A stretch of 64,000 nt of DNA from a bacterium. GTDB lineage: Bacteria > Armatimonadota > Abditibacteriia > Abditibacteriales > Abditibacteriaceae. Under the pieces are notes generated by a model. The model did not search any database, was not told where the DNA came from, and worked only from the letters and a program-made list of their open reading frames with translations. Within the stretch, counting starts at the first letter, position 1. Each line of letters opens with the position of its first letter. The translations under genes were made by a program, and so were the position numbers. The stretch lies in NCBI GenBank assembly GCA_004172935.1, contig SDZD01000039.1, positions 1 through 64,000 of the forward strand, read 5' to 3'. This document shows, piece after piece, positions 1 to 7,215 of the stretch.

Positions 1-1301
1 GTGGAGCGGGTGCGGCGTTCGCCCAAGCCCAAATCAGTCAGGGTGCCAATGACGTTGCCGCCCTCTTTCTTCATCTGTGCCAGTCCCTTGATGAAGCGCA
101 GTGTGGCGCCGGATGCGTCTTTCTCAAATTGCCGTTTGAAGGCGCTTGTGGATTGGCCCGCGAGGTGGCTGAACACCTTGAGCGCCCCGCCGCCCTTTTG
201 CGTTGCATCTTCCAATTTGGCGAACACCGCGCCGATTGAAGAGCCGCCCGCTTCTGTCTTGATGCCGAGCGAGCTAATAGCCGTTGCATAGCCCAGAATC
301 TGCGTTTGTGACAGGCCCACTTGAGCGCCCACAGTCGCAATGCGAAGGCTCATGCTCGATACGTCTTTTTCAGTCGTGGCGAAGTGATTCCCTAAGTCCA
401 CTATCGAGCTACCCAGACGGTCAAAGTCCTTCTCCGACATCTTGGTAATGTTGGCGAACTTTGCCAGTTCGAGCGCGCCTTGCTCGGCTGTTAAGTTGGT
501 GGATACCCCTAAATCCGCAATGACGCGCGTGAACTTGGCGATGTTCGGGACGTGGATACCCAGTTGCCCCGCTGTCTGCGCGATGTGAGCAAGCTCTGTC
601 GCCGCAACGGGTATCTCTTTCGACATTCCGCGCAAGCGTCCTGACAACCCTTCAAGTTGCCCATCTGTTGCTTTGACAGTTTTGGTGACACCCGCGAAAG
701 CATCCTCAAAATCAATGGCTTTCTTGGCAGCTAAACCCAGAGTGCCGAGGATGGCGAGCCCGCCGCGCGTCGCCGCTCCTGAAAACTGATCGGCTAGTTG
801 ACTGGCTGCGGCTTTGCCTTCGAGAATCGCCCGCTTTTGCGCAGTGGCGAGCATTCGGGCCGAGGCGAGAGCCGCTTTATCGGCGCGTTCCCGCTCCCGG
901 TCTGCCTCTCGAATCGCGCGCTTTTTGTCTTCTGCCGCTTGTCTGTCTACCGCCGAGAGTTCGCGCGTCTTGCGCTTGGCATCCGACACGTCAACGGTGA
1001 TAGTGACACGCTTATTCTTGCTGATGTCTTTGAGTGCTTTGCTAACTTTGCCCAGACCATCGAGAGCGCCCTTGGTGTCGGCTTTGATAGCCAAATCAAC
1101 CTTACTTTGGGCGCCGAGTTTCTTGATGCCCGCAATATCGGTCTTGAGCTTGCCGAGTTCGCTCTTGACGCTTTTGGTGTCTAGCCCCACCTTAACCGTT
1201 GTGCTCGTTTTGGTGGCGGCTTGAAGTTCGCCGCGCAACTTGCGCAGTGAGGAGAGGGCTTGCTTGGTATCGAGGCTAACAACGCCAGAGAGATGGGGCA
1301 T
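1..1301 (-). CDS. Phage tail tape measure protein, module A (N-terminal part, runs off left edge)
   Basis: The reading frame is open from an ATG at 1301 to the window edge, giving about 433 visible residues. It opens MPHLSGVVSLDTK, almost identical to the opening of the tape measure at 7216 (MPRLSGVVDLDTK). A charged, coiled-coil-rich stretch follows to about residue 190. Next comes a TP901/PhageMin-type core, visible as FANITKMSEKDFDRLGSSIV and ATAISSLGIKTEAGG. In the family this protein sets tail length and is threaded through the tube. It starts 17 bases after the frameshifted chaperone ORF. The paralogy with module B is clear in the first 200 residues and then fades. The C-terminus and any lytic domain are outside the window. 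Confidence 0.88.
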   Translation of the reverse strand, partial: MPHLSGVVSLDTKQALSSLRKLRGELQAATKTSTTVKVGLDTKSVKSELGKLKTDIAGIKKLGAQSKVDLAIKADTKGALDGLGKVSKALKDISKNKRVTITVDVSDAKRKTRELSAVDRQAAEDKKRAIREADRERERADKAALASARMLATAQKRAILEGKAAASQLADQFSGAATRGGLAILGTLGLAAKKAIDFEDAFAGVTKTVKATDGQLEGLSGRLRGMSKEIPVAATELAHIAQTAGQLGIHVPNIAKFTRVIADLGVSTNLTAEQGALELAKFANITKMSEKDFDRLGSSIVDLGNHFATTEKDVSSMSLRIATVGAQVGLSQTQILGYATAISSLGIKTEAGGSSIGAVFAKLEDATQKGGGALKVFSHLAGQSTSAFKRQFEKDASGATLRFIKGLAQMKKEGGNVIGTLTDLGLGERRTRS

Positions 1302-1318
1302 GACGAAAAGGGGATTGG

Positions 1319-1579
1319 CTAAAGTCCGGCTTTGGCTCTGGCCTCGGCATTAGCGGCGCGGTCAGACTCCGCTTGGCGGCTAACCGCCAGTTGTAACTGC
1401 ATTCGCTTCACCCAGAAAGCGGGCTCTTTGAGTAGTTGCGAGGGCAAGACTTTGTATTCGAGCGCGACTTGCAGGAGCGGAAAATCTTTTGGGAGGTATC
1501 CACCCTCGCCCGCCATTTTGAGACAGGCTTGGGGGAACTCCCCTTCTTCGTCGCGCCAGTCGCCGCCCTCTACGCGGTA
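1319..1579 (-). CDS. Tail assembly chaperone, -1 frame extension (module A, G-T type)
   Basis: This 86-codon frame is entered only by a -1 shift at the T7 run of the upstream chaperone gene. It then reads YRVEGGDWRDEEGEFPQ and continues to a TAG 17 bases before the tape measure. The protein matches the equivalent extension of module B (VASGGDWSDEEGEFVQ), including the conserved GEGGxLPKDFP and FWVKRM/FVKRM patches. The homology begins immediately after the slippery site, which is why the frame is entered there and not at an internal start. In siphophages the fusion product (gpGT in lambda) chaperones the tape measure during tail assembly. The short distance to the tape measure fits that role. 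Confidence 0.8.
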   Translation of the reverse strand, partial: YRVEGGDWRDEEGEFPQACLKMAGEGGYLPKDFPLLQVALEYKVLPSQLLKEPAFWVKRMQLQLAVSRQAESDRAANAEARAKAGL

Positions 1580-2130
1580 AAAAAACTGTCGATCTCCGTG
1601 CAACAGGCTTGAATGACGGTGCGCCCCCACTTATTGAAGGCGCCTGATTCGGTGAGCGTTGCCACTGTGGGGGCGTCGCGCAGTTCCTTAATAGAGGTAA
1701 GCGGCGTGCCTTCCTCGTTGCGAGCCAGAGCCGCAATGACGAGCGCGGCGCGCAGTTGCCAGCGTTTCGGGTCAAGGAAAATCTCGTCCTGAGCATGGGC
1801 TATTTGTAGCGCTGTCTCGGCATCATCCTCAGCGTCTCCGGTGATACCCTTCTGAAGAAAGAAGTCGCGCCTGTAGGCATCATCCGCAAGCCATGTCGCC
1901 ATATCCACACCGCTCATATCGAGGGCGATCTTGCGAGTCAGGACACCAACTTTGACCTTCACTACAATCGGGGTGTTGAGGAGGGCAATGGCGTCTACTT
2001 CGGAGACGGGGTTGCCGTCTTCGTCCTCGTCCTGAAAAATGTCGAAGAGTGGGTCCGCTACAGAGGCGGCTTGTTTGGGTTCTTCTTCGGTCGCAGTGGT
2101 TTCGGTTGCTGTGTTTGTGTTCTTTTTCAT
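1570..2130 (-). CDS. Tail assembly chaperone, zero-frame product (module A)
   Basis: The ATG at 2130 (MKKNTNTATETT) is chosen because the module B homologue begins MKNTNTTEETT and both are preceded by an AAGGG-type ribosome site. The product is 186 residues with an acidic N-terminus (DPLFDIFQDEDEDGN). It aligns along its length with the chaperone at 6049: LDMSGVDMATWLADD against LDMNGVSYELWISDE, and the C-terminal ends EIDSFFTA and ELNSFFA. It corresponds to gpG of lambda-like tails, made in excess over the frameshift fusion. It acts in the cytoplasm during tail assembly. The assignment rests on position, the slippery end and paralogy, not on a recognised family signature. Confidence 0.78.
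   Translation of the reverse strand: MKKNTNTATETTATEEEPKQAASVADPLFDIFQDEDEDGNPVSEVDAIALLNTPIVVKVKVGVLTRKIALDMSGVDMATWLADDAYRRDFFLQKGITGDAEDDAETALQIAHAQDEIFLDPKRWQLRAALVIAALARNEEGTPLTSIKELRDAPTVATLTESGAFNKWGRTVIQACCTEIDSFFTA
1579..1585 (-). other. Programmed -1 ribosomal frameshift site T TTT TTT (module A)
   Basis: On the minus strand the zero-frame codons AGT TTT TTT ACC GCG TAG contain a run of seven T. This satisfies the X XXY YYZ rule for a tandem -1 slip. The zero frame stops nine bases after the heptamer, and the -1 frame continues into a protein segment conserved with module B. The position between the two chaperone halves, just upstream of a tape measure, is the classical one. Confidence 0.78.
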
Positions 2131-2256
2131 AGTTGCCCTTTGCCCTGTTTGGAAAGAGCGCGACGGCGCAGAGTCGGGCTTCTCTGTGTGTCCCCGGTTC
2201 ATCCACGCGTGGATGAGGAGCGGGTAAGCCGTCGCGTTTTAGTGCCCAGGTGTGGC

Positions 2257-2526
2257 TTAATAGCCCAGAGTTCGCCCGCGCGTTCGGCGGAGCAACTCGG
2301 CGGCATACGCTTGGTTTCGGCTGTCTTGGGAAGGGGAGAGAAGTGAGCGGTAGTCCGTTGGTTCTTCGTCCTCGTTTTCTTCGCCAGAGTAGTTCTCTAG
2401 GGAGGCCACAACTTCTTCATCGGTCAGACGGTTGCCGTTGTCGTCCTCGGCATACAACAAGTCCGGGTCAAATAGAGCGGCCCTTTCGGGAGACTCTATG
2501 GCTTTAGTTGGCTTTTTGATGTCCAT
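2257..2526 (-). CDS. Acidic phage protein related to the chaperone N-terminus
   Basis: This 89-residue ORF opens MDIKKPTKAIESPERAALFD at 2526. An earlier in-frame ATG at 2580 lies inside the upstream hairpin and is less likely. Residues 17-45 (FDPDLLYAEDDNGNRLTDEE) resemble the N-terminal acidic segments of the two chaperones (DPLFDxDxLxEDxxGR). The remainder (ENYSGEENEDEEPTDYRSLL) differs. It may be a truncated or diverged duplicate of the chaperone gene, standing where module B has its tail tube gene. No function can be given. Moderate confidence that it is translated. Confidence 0.5.
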   Translation of the reverse strand: MDIKKPTKAIESPERAALFDPDLLYAEDDNGNRLTDEEVVASLENYSGEENEDEEPTDYRSLLSPSQDSRNQAYAAELLRRTRGRTLGY

Positions 2527-2543
2527 GATGGTGAAAAACAAAA

Positions 2544-2587
2544 AAGCGCCACGAAACAACCGCACAAAGGCGGGAATCATGGCGCTT
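2544..2587 (-). terminator. Hairpin and T-run ahead of tail module A
   Basis: On the minus strand an 8-bp stem (AAGCGCCA pairing with TGGCGCTT) encloses a second small stem (CCGC/GCGG) and is followed by TTTTTTGTTTTT. It reads as an intrinsic terminator placed just upstream of the module A genes. The same outer stem occurs in the hairpin at 3957-4003 upstream of module B. Confidence 0.65.
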
Positions 2588-2724
2588 CAGGAGCACTCCG
2601 ACGCCTCGAAAGGCGTTCAAATTGATAGAAGAGATTTTACTAAGCTGTAACTCGTTCTAGGACTGCACTTTTGTATTTGAGATAAAATGGCGTTACTTTT
2701 TGCCTGTTTTCTAACCACAGTTAC

Positions 2725-3669
2725 ATGAACCTCATTGAAATTTTGCGCTCCCGTATTGGTTCGCTCCCTACTGGGCCACATACAATTGGCGTCGAATCAG
2801 TGCTTTTACACGTGGAAGTTGCGACAAGACACTACGATAGAGGGCGCAGCAATCAAGATGAGACCGCTTTCACCGATGCCATATATAGAACGAACCAAGC
2901 TTACGAAGGAAGTTTAAAAGAGGCATATCGAGTTCTAGCAGAAAAGAATCCTGACCGCAAAACCCCAAATGATATTGAAGATTACCTCCAAAAAAATCAG
3001 ATTCTACGTCCCCGCGTTTTATCTCAGCTAACTACATACAGAACCGAATGGAGAAACCCATCTACACATGACTACAAATTGGATTTCAATGAGGCAGAAT
3101 CGCTTCTAGCAATTTTTAGTGTCTCCGCATTTGCAATTGTACTTATCGATCAAATCGGTCAGAAACTTGCCTTTGAGCAGGTAAAGGCAGCGACTAAACC
3201 TACGCCTAAGTTACCTACTCTCCAGTCTCTTGTCGAAGAGTTCATTGGTCTCTTACCGCAATTTTTGTCTGTGTTCAATTCGGTTATCGTATTCGACTCT
3301 GCGAGTGAACCGGGGTCAGGCATCGTTATCATCCTGCAAGCCATTGGGTCATTACATGGATTCCTTTCTGCTGCAAGACCAGATTGGAATGTGGCAATTG
3401 AAAGTAAAATCAAAGGAAAACAACAGGCAGACCTGATTATTTCTCATGCAGACGAAAGTTTAATTGTGGAAATCAAAAGAGGGAACTTGAAAAGGGCCGA
3501 GCTTTTAGACCATTCCGTCAATCAAGCAACCCAGATCATGAAGGATTCCGGTATCAAAAACGCCGTCATATTCAATATTTTAATTCCAAATACGGGAAAT
3601 ATTGAACGCCTTAAATCCACTCGTGTTGATGGGATCGGGGATATAGTAGTCGTTAGCACCCTTAGCTAA
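2725..3669 (+). CDS. Candidate HEPN ribonuclease-like / PD-(D/E)XK nuclease fusion protein
   Basis: 314 residues, clearly more AT-rich than the flanking phage genes, with its own 5' region. Residues 45-150 are helical and contain R110-NPST-H115 inside YRTEWRNPSTHDYKLDFNEA. This matches the R-X4-6-H signature and the following helix of HEPN domains, which include many abortive-infection and toxin RNases. The C-terminal third has D236, then E249-I-K251 at the end of a beta strand (DLIISHADESLIVEIKRG), a Glu at 226, and QATQ at 267-270. This is the layout of a PD-(D/E)XK nuclease core. No signal peptide or membrane segment is seen. Standing alone between two divergent tail modules, it looks like a moron with an anti-phage or toxin role. 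The function is inferred from motifs only. Confidence 0.72.
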   Translation: MNLIEILRSRIGSLPTGPHTIGVESVLLHVEVATRHYDRGRSNQDETAFTDAIYRTNQAYEGSLKEAYRVLAEKNPDRKTPNDIEDYLQKNQILRPRVLSQLTTYRTEWRNPSTHDYKLDFNEAESLLAIFSVSAFAIVLIDQIGQKLAFEQVKAATKPTPKLPTLQSLVEEFIGLLPQFLSVFNSVIVFDSASEPGSGIVIILQAIGSLHGFLSAARPDWNVAIESKIKGKQQADLIISHADESLIVEIKRGNLKRAELLDHSVNQATQIMKDSGIKNAVIFNILIPNTGNIERLKSTRVDGIGDIVVVSTLS

Positions 3670-3749
3670 GACTAGGACAAGTGAGCTCAAAATAGTTAGG
3701 TGACATGAGAATTTGTACATGATAAAAGGATTTGGGATAATCTAATGTA

Positions 3750-3920
3750 ATGTTTCAGGACGTCCGCTGTCCCAAAACGGGTTTGCTGTTAGCGCGATTC
3801 GACCCCGAAACGCGCACCTTGGAAGTGCAGCAACGTTATCGGGGTCACAAGATGCTCTTTGAGGCGATTTTACCACCGACAAGCGCACCTGTTAATCCGA
3901 TGCAACGCCAGAAACCTTAA
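3750..3920 (+). CDS. Small phage protein, possibly related to Com-type translational regulators
   Basis: A 56-codon ORF opens MFQDVRCPKTGLLLARF and ends NPMQRQKP. The layout of 'VRCPKTGLLLARF' followed by 'LEVQQRYRGHKMLF' recalls the zinc-finger fold of phage Mu Com (IRCxxCxxLLA...). However, only one of the four zinc-binding cysteines is present, so any relation is to a degenerate form. It lies between the putative nuclease gene and the module B hairpin. The upstream ribosome site is weak. Translation is plausible but not certain. Confidence 0.4.
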   Translation: MFQDVRCPKTGLLLARFDPETRTLEVQQRYRGHKMLFEAILPPTSAPVNPMQRQKP

Positions 3921-3956
3921 CGGGCCTTGTGCCCAACTGAATATTCGAGTGCTTTC

Positions 3957-4003
3957 AAGCGCCATAATCCACAGCCTTCTCGCTGTGTGTTGTGGCGCTT
4001 TTT
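3957..4003 (+). terminator. Hairpin and T-run ahead of tail module B
   Basis: A stem AAGCGCCA/TGGCGCTT with an inner CACAG/CTGTG pairing is followed by five T. It is an intrinsic terminator, or a readthrough-controlled attenuator, 35 bases before the tail tube gene. It shares its outer stem with the hairpin in front of module A. Confidence 0.65.
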
Positions 4004-4037
4004 CGTTTTGCGCGGATTGCCGCTTATTTAAAATATC

Positions 4038-5912
4038 ATGCCAACTAAAGGCGAATCCATATACAGCAAGCTCCTGTTACAGCTTGTGCGCGAGGAAACA
4101 CCGGGCGTCTACGACCCCAACGGGCGCCGTACCGTGATGCTCCAAGTCAAAGGGGATTTCGTCCCTGAGGAGCAGTGGGGCAATTTCAGACCGGACGGGT
4201 TCAACGTCGATGCGTGGAACGCGCTCAGCAAAGAGCACCGCGTCTTTAACGGAACCTTACAGCCGGATTTCAGCCACATTGAACTGTTGGCTGAGATGGC
4301 GTGTGGCGTCTCGTTTCTGACGACGACTGCGCCCACTACGGACACGGTTCAAAACGTCTACGAAGTGCCTTCGATGGGTGAGCGGTCGATTTACACCTAC
4401 ACCCTCGAACGTGGCACACCCTCATCCTGTGAGCGCTGCACGTACGGCATTCTCATCGCCATGTCGGGTACCAATGACCGCGACGCAGCGACGCCTGAGG
4501 GCAGCATCACCCTGCTCTGCCGCAAGCCCGAACTGGGCAGCGCCGATGTGCCGATGACGGGCGGCGTGGCTCAAAGCGCTGTTCTTCGATTCACGGCAAC
4601 GGGTGTGGCAGCGCCGGGTGTGTTCGCCGTCAAAATCGGCAGCGCAGCCGCTCAAAACGTCTCTCTGGCAGCGGGCGACACGACCGCGAACACCGTCACC
4701 AAGTTGGCGGCGGTCGGAGTCACGGCAACGGTTGTGGGCACAGTGGCAACAGCGACGGGCGAGGTTCACCGCCTCTATAACCCATCAGCGACAGGCAACG
4801 CGGTGTTCTATGGTGGGGCCATCACCCTCAATCCCAACACCTCGACGACAACCAGCCTACAAACCGCCATTCAGGCATTGGGCGGAGATTTCGCGGCGCG
4901 CACCGTTGCGGGCACCATCACACCGCCCACAATTGGCGCGCCGTTTTCGATGGCGGGTTCGACGGACGACGCCTTGTATAACGGCACCTACACCAACGCG
5001 GGCAACTACAATAGCGCACCGTACTACACCAATGCCAACGGGCGTGTGTGCTATCTGTGGAGTGGAACGACGTGGTATTTCACCAGCGCATTGGGTTCTC
5101 CCGCGTTTGTGTCGGCAGCGGGCAATGCCACCAACCCGACAGCCGCCACAGCGGGCGGCACTGGGCCAGCGGTGCCGACGATCACTTACACCTCGTCACC
5201 GGGTTTCGTGGACATCACCATCACGACTCCCTCAGGTGCGGGCAACGTCGCCGACATCGAATCGAATCCCGGTACTGGCTATGTGGGAACCTCGACACCA
5301 CCGGGCGGCAGTTCGGGCGTTATCACGGCGACCGTGACCGCACCCACCAACACGCCTGTTAGCGTCACATTCGTTTCGGGCACGGGTTGGAGTGGTTTGC
5401 AATCTCAGGTGGGCGGCGACGGGAAATTCCGCATTCCCAAGCGGCTGCCGATGATGCCCCAAATGTTCACTTATAGGGAAAGTGACACACGCGCGGGACT
5501 CGACACCGCGCAAGCGATTGGCAAAGTCAAAAAGGTCGGTTGGACGATGGACTCGATAGCAGGCATGGAGTGGTTCTTCGACGAGAACAACTTGGGGCCG
5601 CAGTCCCACACCGATAACGCCGACGCCAAGCAGTCGCTCACCGTGCAGCTCGCCAAATCATCGAATGGTTTGGCGCGCTTACAAGCGGATGCCACGGTGC
5701 AGCCGAGCGCGCCCCGATGGCGCGAGATTCGGGCGGCACACCCAGACCTCAAACATCTGTTCCGCTTCCAACTCAACGGCTCGACGATGGCCGCCGCGCC
5801 GCTCCAGGCAGCGGGCAACATCCAGAGTTACGAGTTCTCCATCGGAGCGGTTTTAACGGACACACCCGGTGTTGATAACAGCACTGCGATTACCGTCCGA
5901 CGACTCGCCTAA
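4038..5912 (+). CDS. Major tail (tube) protein with inserted Gly/Thr/Ser-rich domain
   Basis: 624 residues starting MPTKGESIYSKLLLQLVREE. The first 170 residues and the last 160 (from FRIPKRLPMMPQMFTYRESD) have the look of a tail tube protein. The middle, about residues 175-460, is rich in Ala, Gly, Thr and Ser, is of low complexity, and resembles a decorative Ig-like or beta-rich insertion. The position immediately upstream of a frameshifting chaperone and a tape measure is the standard place for the tube gene. At 624 residues it is much longer than typical tube proteins (150-400), consistent with the insertion. The call is by synteny and composition; no catalytic motif applies. Confidence 0.7.
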   Translation: MPTKGESIYSKLLLQLVREETPGVYDPNGRRTVMLQVKGDFVPEEQWGNFRPDGFNVDAWNALSKEHRVFNGTLQPDFSHIELLAEMACGVSFLTTTAPTTDTVQNVYEVPSMGERSIYTYTLERGTPSSCERCTYGILIAMSGTNDRDAATPEGSITLLCRKPELGSADVPMTGGVAQSAVLRFTATGVAAPGVFAVKIGSAAAQNVSLAAGDTTANTVTKLAAVGVTATVVGTVATATGEVHRLYNPSATGNAVFYGGAITLNPNTSTTTSLQTAIQALGGDFAARTVAGTITPPTIGAPFSMAGSTDDALYNGTYTNAGNYNSAPYYTNANGRVCYLWSGTTWYFTSALGSPAFVSAAGNATNPTAATAGGTGPAVPTITYTSSPGFVDITITTPSGAGNVADIESNPGTGYVGTSTPPGGSSGVITATVTAPTNTPVSVTFVSGTGWSGLQSQVGGDGKFRIPKRLPMMPQMFTYRESDTRAGLDTAQAIGKVKKVGWTMDSIAGMEWFFDENNLGPQSHTDNADAKQSLTVQLAKSSNGLARLQADATVQPSAPRWREIRAAHPDLKHLFRFQLNGSTMAAAPLQAAGNIQSYEFSIGAVLTDTPGVDNSTAITVRRLA

Positions 5913-6048
5913 GAGTCACACCCACAGGGCACAAACCGCAATGGATACCCGGCTTCGAGGCGCGCGCGCAACGAGTCAGGGGAAAAGGCAGACGCCCAAC
6001 TGCTCTGCCATTGCGTTCTCTTTAAAACGGGCCTCATTTAAGGGCAAA

Positions 6049-6588
6049 ATGAAAAACACCAACACCACCGAAGAAACCACCATCGACCCATTGTTCGATA
6101 CCGATCTACTGCCAGAGGACAGCGAGGGCCGCAAGATTGCGCCCGCTGACATCATCGCACTGGCGGGCAAGCCGATTCTCGTCACATGGACAGTCGGCAG
6201 CGGCAAAGGCGCCGTCACCCACAAGGCCGAACTGGACATGAACGGCGTCAGCTACGAACTGTGGATCAGCGATGAGAACTGGCGACAGGATTACATCAAC
6301 GCAGCGGGCGTTACTGGCGAAGAGGACGCGGTAAACGACCTCGAAGCGCGCGAGTTGCTGCGCCGGGTCAACGCCGAAATCGAAGAAAATCCAGAGTTCT
6401 GGAATCTTCGCGCCAAAATCGCTTTCGCCGCACTCGCTAAAAATGCACAGGGGTTGCCGCGCATCACCTTACCTGAACTGCGCCAGAACCCAAAGCCCGA
6501 AACGCTCGCGGCGCCGGGTAACTATCAGCGCTTTGGCCGTAAGGCGATTAACACCATCATGCGCGAGCTGAACAGTTTTTTCGCGTAG
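6049..6588 (+). CDS. Tail assembly chaperone, zero-frame product (module B)
   Basis: 179 residues from ATG 6049 (MKNTNTTEETTIDPLFDTD). This ATG is preceded by an AAGGG motif and matches the start of the module A paralogue. The N-terminus is acidic; the rest is a small alpha/beta protein (AELDMNGVSYELWISDENWR). It ends ELNSFFA, with the last codons forming a slippery site, so a fraction of ribosomes should make a 265-residue fusion with the next frame. By position it is the gpG-type chaperone that loads the tape measure. No enzymatic function is expected. Confidence 0.8.
   Translation: MKNTNTTEETTIDPLFDTDLLPEDSEGRKIAPADIIALAGKPILVTWTVGSGKGAVTHKAELDMNGVSYELWISDENWRQDYINAAGVTGEEDAVNDLEARELLRRVNAEIEENPEFWNLRAKIAFAALAKNAQGLPRITLPELRQNPKPETLAAPGNYQRFGRKAINTIMRELNSFFA
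6576..6582 (+). other. Programmed -1 ribosomal frameshift site T TTT TTC (module B)
   Basis: The zero-frame codons AGT TTT TTC GCG TAG contain the heptamer T TTT TTC, a canonical -1 slippery sequence. The zero frame stops four bases later. The -1 frame reads RVASGGDWSDEEGEF, homologous to the equivalent segment in module A. The GCGTAG that closes the zero frame is the same in both modules although the heptamers differ. Confidence 0.82.
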
Positions 6589-6845
6589 CCTCTGGCGGCG
6601 ATTGGAGCGACGAAGAGGGCGAGTTTGTGCAGGCGTGCATGGCCAGAGCGGGCGAAGGCGGGTGCCTGCCGAAAGATTTCCCCTTCCTCAATATGTGCAG
6701 GGAGTGGAAGCAACTACCGTGGGAAGTCGCCAAAGGGCCGGCATGGTTCGTTAAGCGCATGATGCTCGAACTCTCTGTTGACCGCCAAGCTGAGGCTGAT
6801 AGAGCCGCCAATGACGAGGCAAGGCGAAAGGCAGGAATCAAATGA
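6582..6845 (+). CDS. Tail assembly chaperone, -1 frame extension (module B, G-T type)
   Basis: An 87-residue segment reached by slippage at 6576-6582, reading RVASGGDWSDEEGEFVQACM and ending RRKAGIK at a TGA that overlaps the next ATG. It shares GEGGCLPKDFP and FVKRMMLELSVDRQAEADRAAN with the module A extension (GEGGYLPKDFP, VKRMQLQLAVSRQAESDRAAN). In lambda-type tails the fused protein recruits tube subunits to the tape measure. An internal ATG at 6627 exists, but homology upstream of it favours expression as a fusion. Confidence 0.8.
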   Translation, partial: RVASGGDWSDEEGEFVQACMARAGEGGCLPKDFPFLNMCREWKQLPWEVAKGPAWFVKRMMLELSVDRQAEADRAANDEARRKAGIK

Positions 6846-7210
6846 GCTGGAAATTTGTTGATGACTTCGACCAAATTGAGCGTGACATCGAGCAACTCGC
6901 CGAAAATTCCACGCAGAAATCAGCTAAACGTGCCGTGTCTCGCGCGCAGGTGCCTGTTAAAACCGGGCATCTGCGCGATTCGCGTTATGTGCAACCCGCG
7001 CAGTCGATTAACGGCCACAGCGCGACCGTTGTTGGCTACGATGCCGATTACGCGGCAGAGGTGCATGACGGCCATATGAACCCAAACGGGCGCTTTGTTG
7101 GTGCCCGCCCCTTTCTCACCAATGCTCTGAATGCCGACGAGCAAAACCTCGAAGATGATGTTGCGAATGGCCTGCTAAAGTTCGGTTGCATTCGCGTTGA
7201 CCGCTATTAA
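6842..7210 (+). CDS. HK97 gp10-like tail completion protein
   Basis: 122 residues. It carries the features of the HK97-gp10 family: an N-terminal helix, then VPVKTGHLRDS, VVGYDADYAAEVHDGH and GARPFLTNAL. These match the usual 'PVdTGrLR..', 'Y..~vE~G' and 'a.PFl.pAl' landmarks. Family members act at the head-tail joint or in tail completion. The ATG overlaps the stop of the chaperone extension (ATGA). The gene normally sits before the tube gene; here it is between the chaperone and the tape measure. Module A has no copy in the equivalent place. Confidence 0.75.
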   Translation: MSWKFVDDFDQIERDIEQLAENSTQKSAKRAVSRAQVPVKTGHLRDSRYVQPAQSINGHSATVVGYDADYAAEVHDGHMNPNGRFVGARPFLTNALNADEQNLEDDVANGLLKFGCIRVDRY

Positions 7211-7215
7211 TCCCC

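Noticed and set aside
4603..5337. Plus-strand frame inside the tail tube gene
   Set aside because: It is Arg/Thr/Pro-rich noise from a GC-rich repetitive gene; the tube frame continues on both sides.
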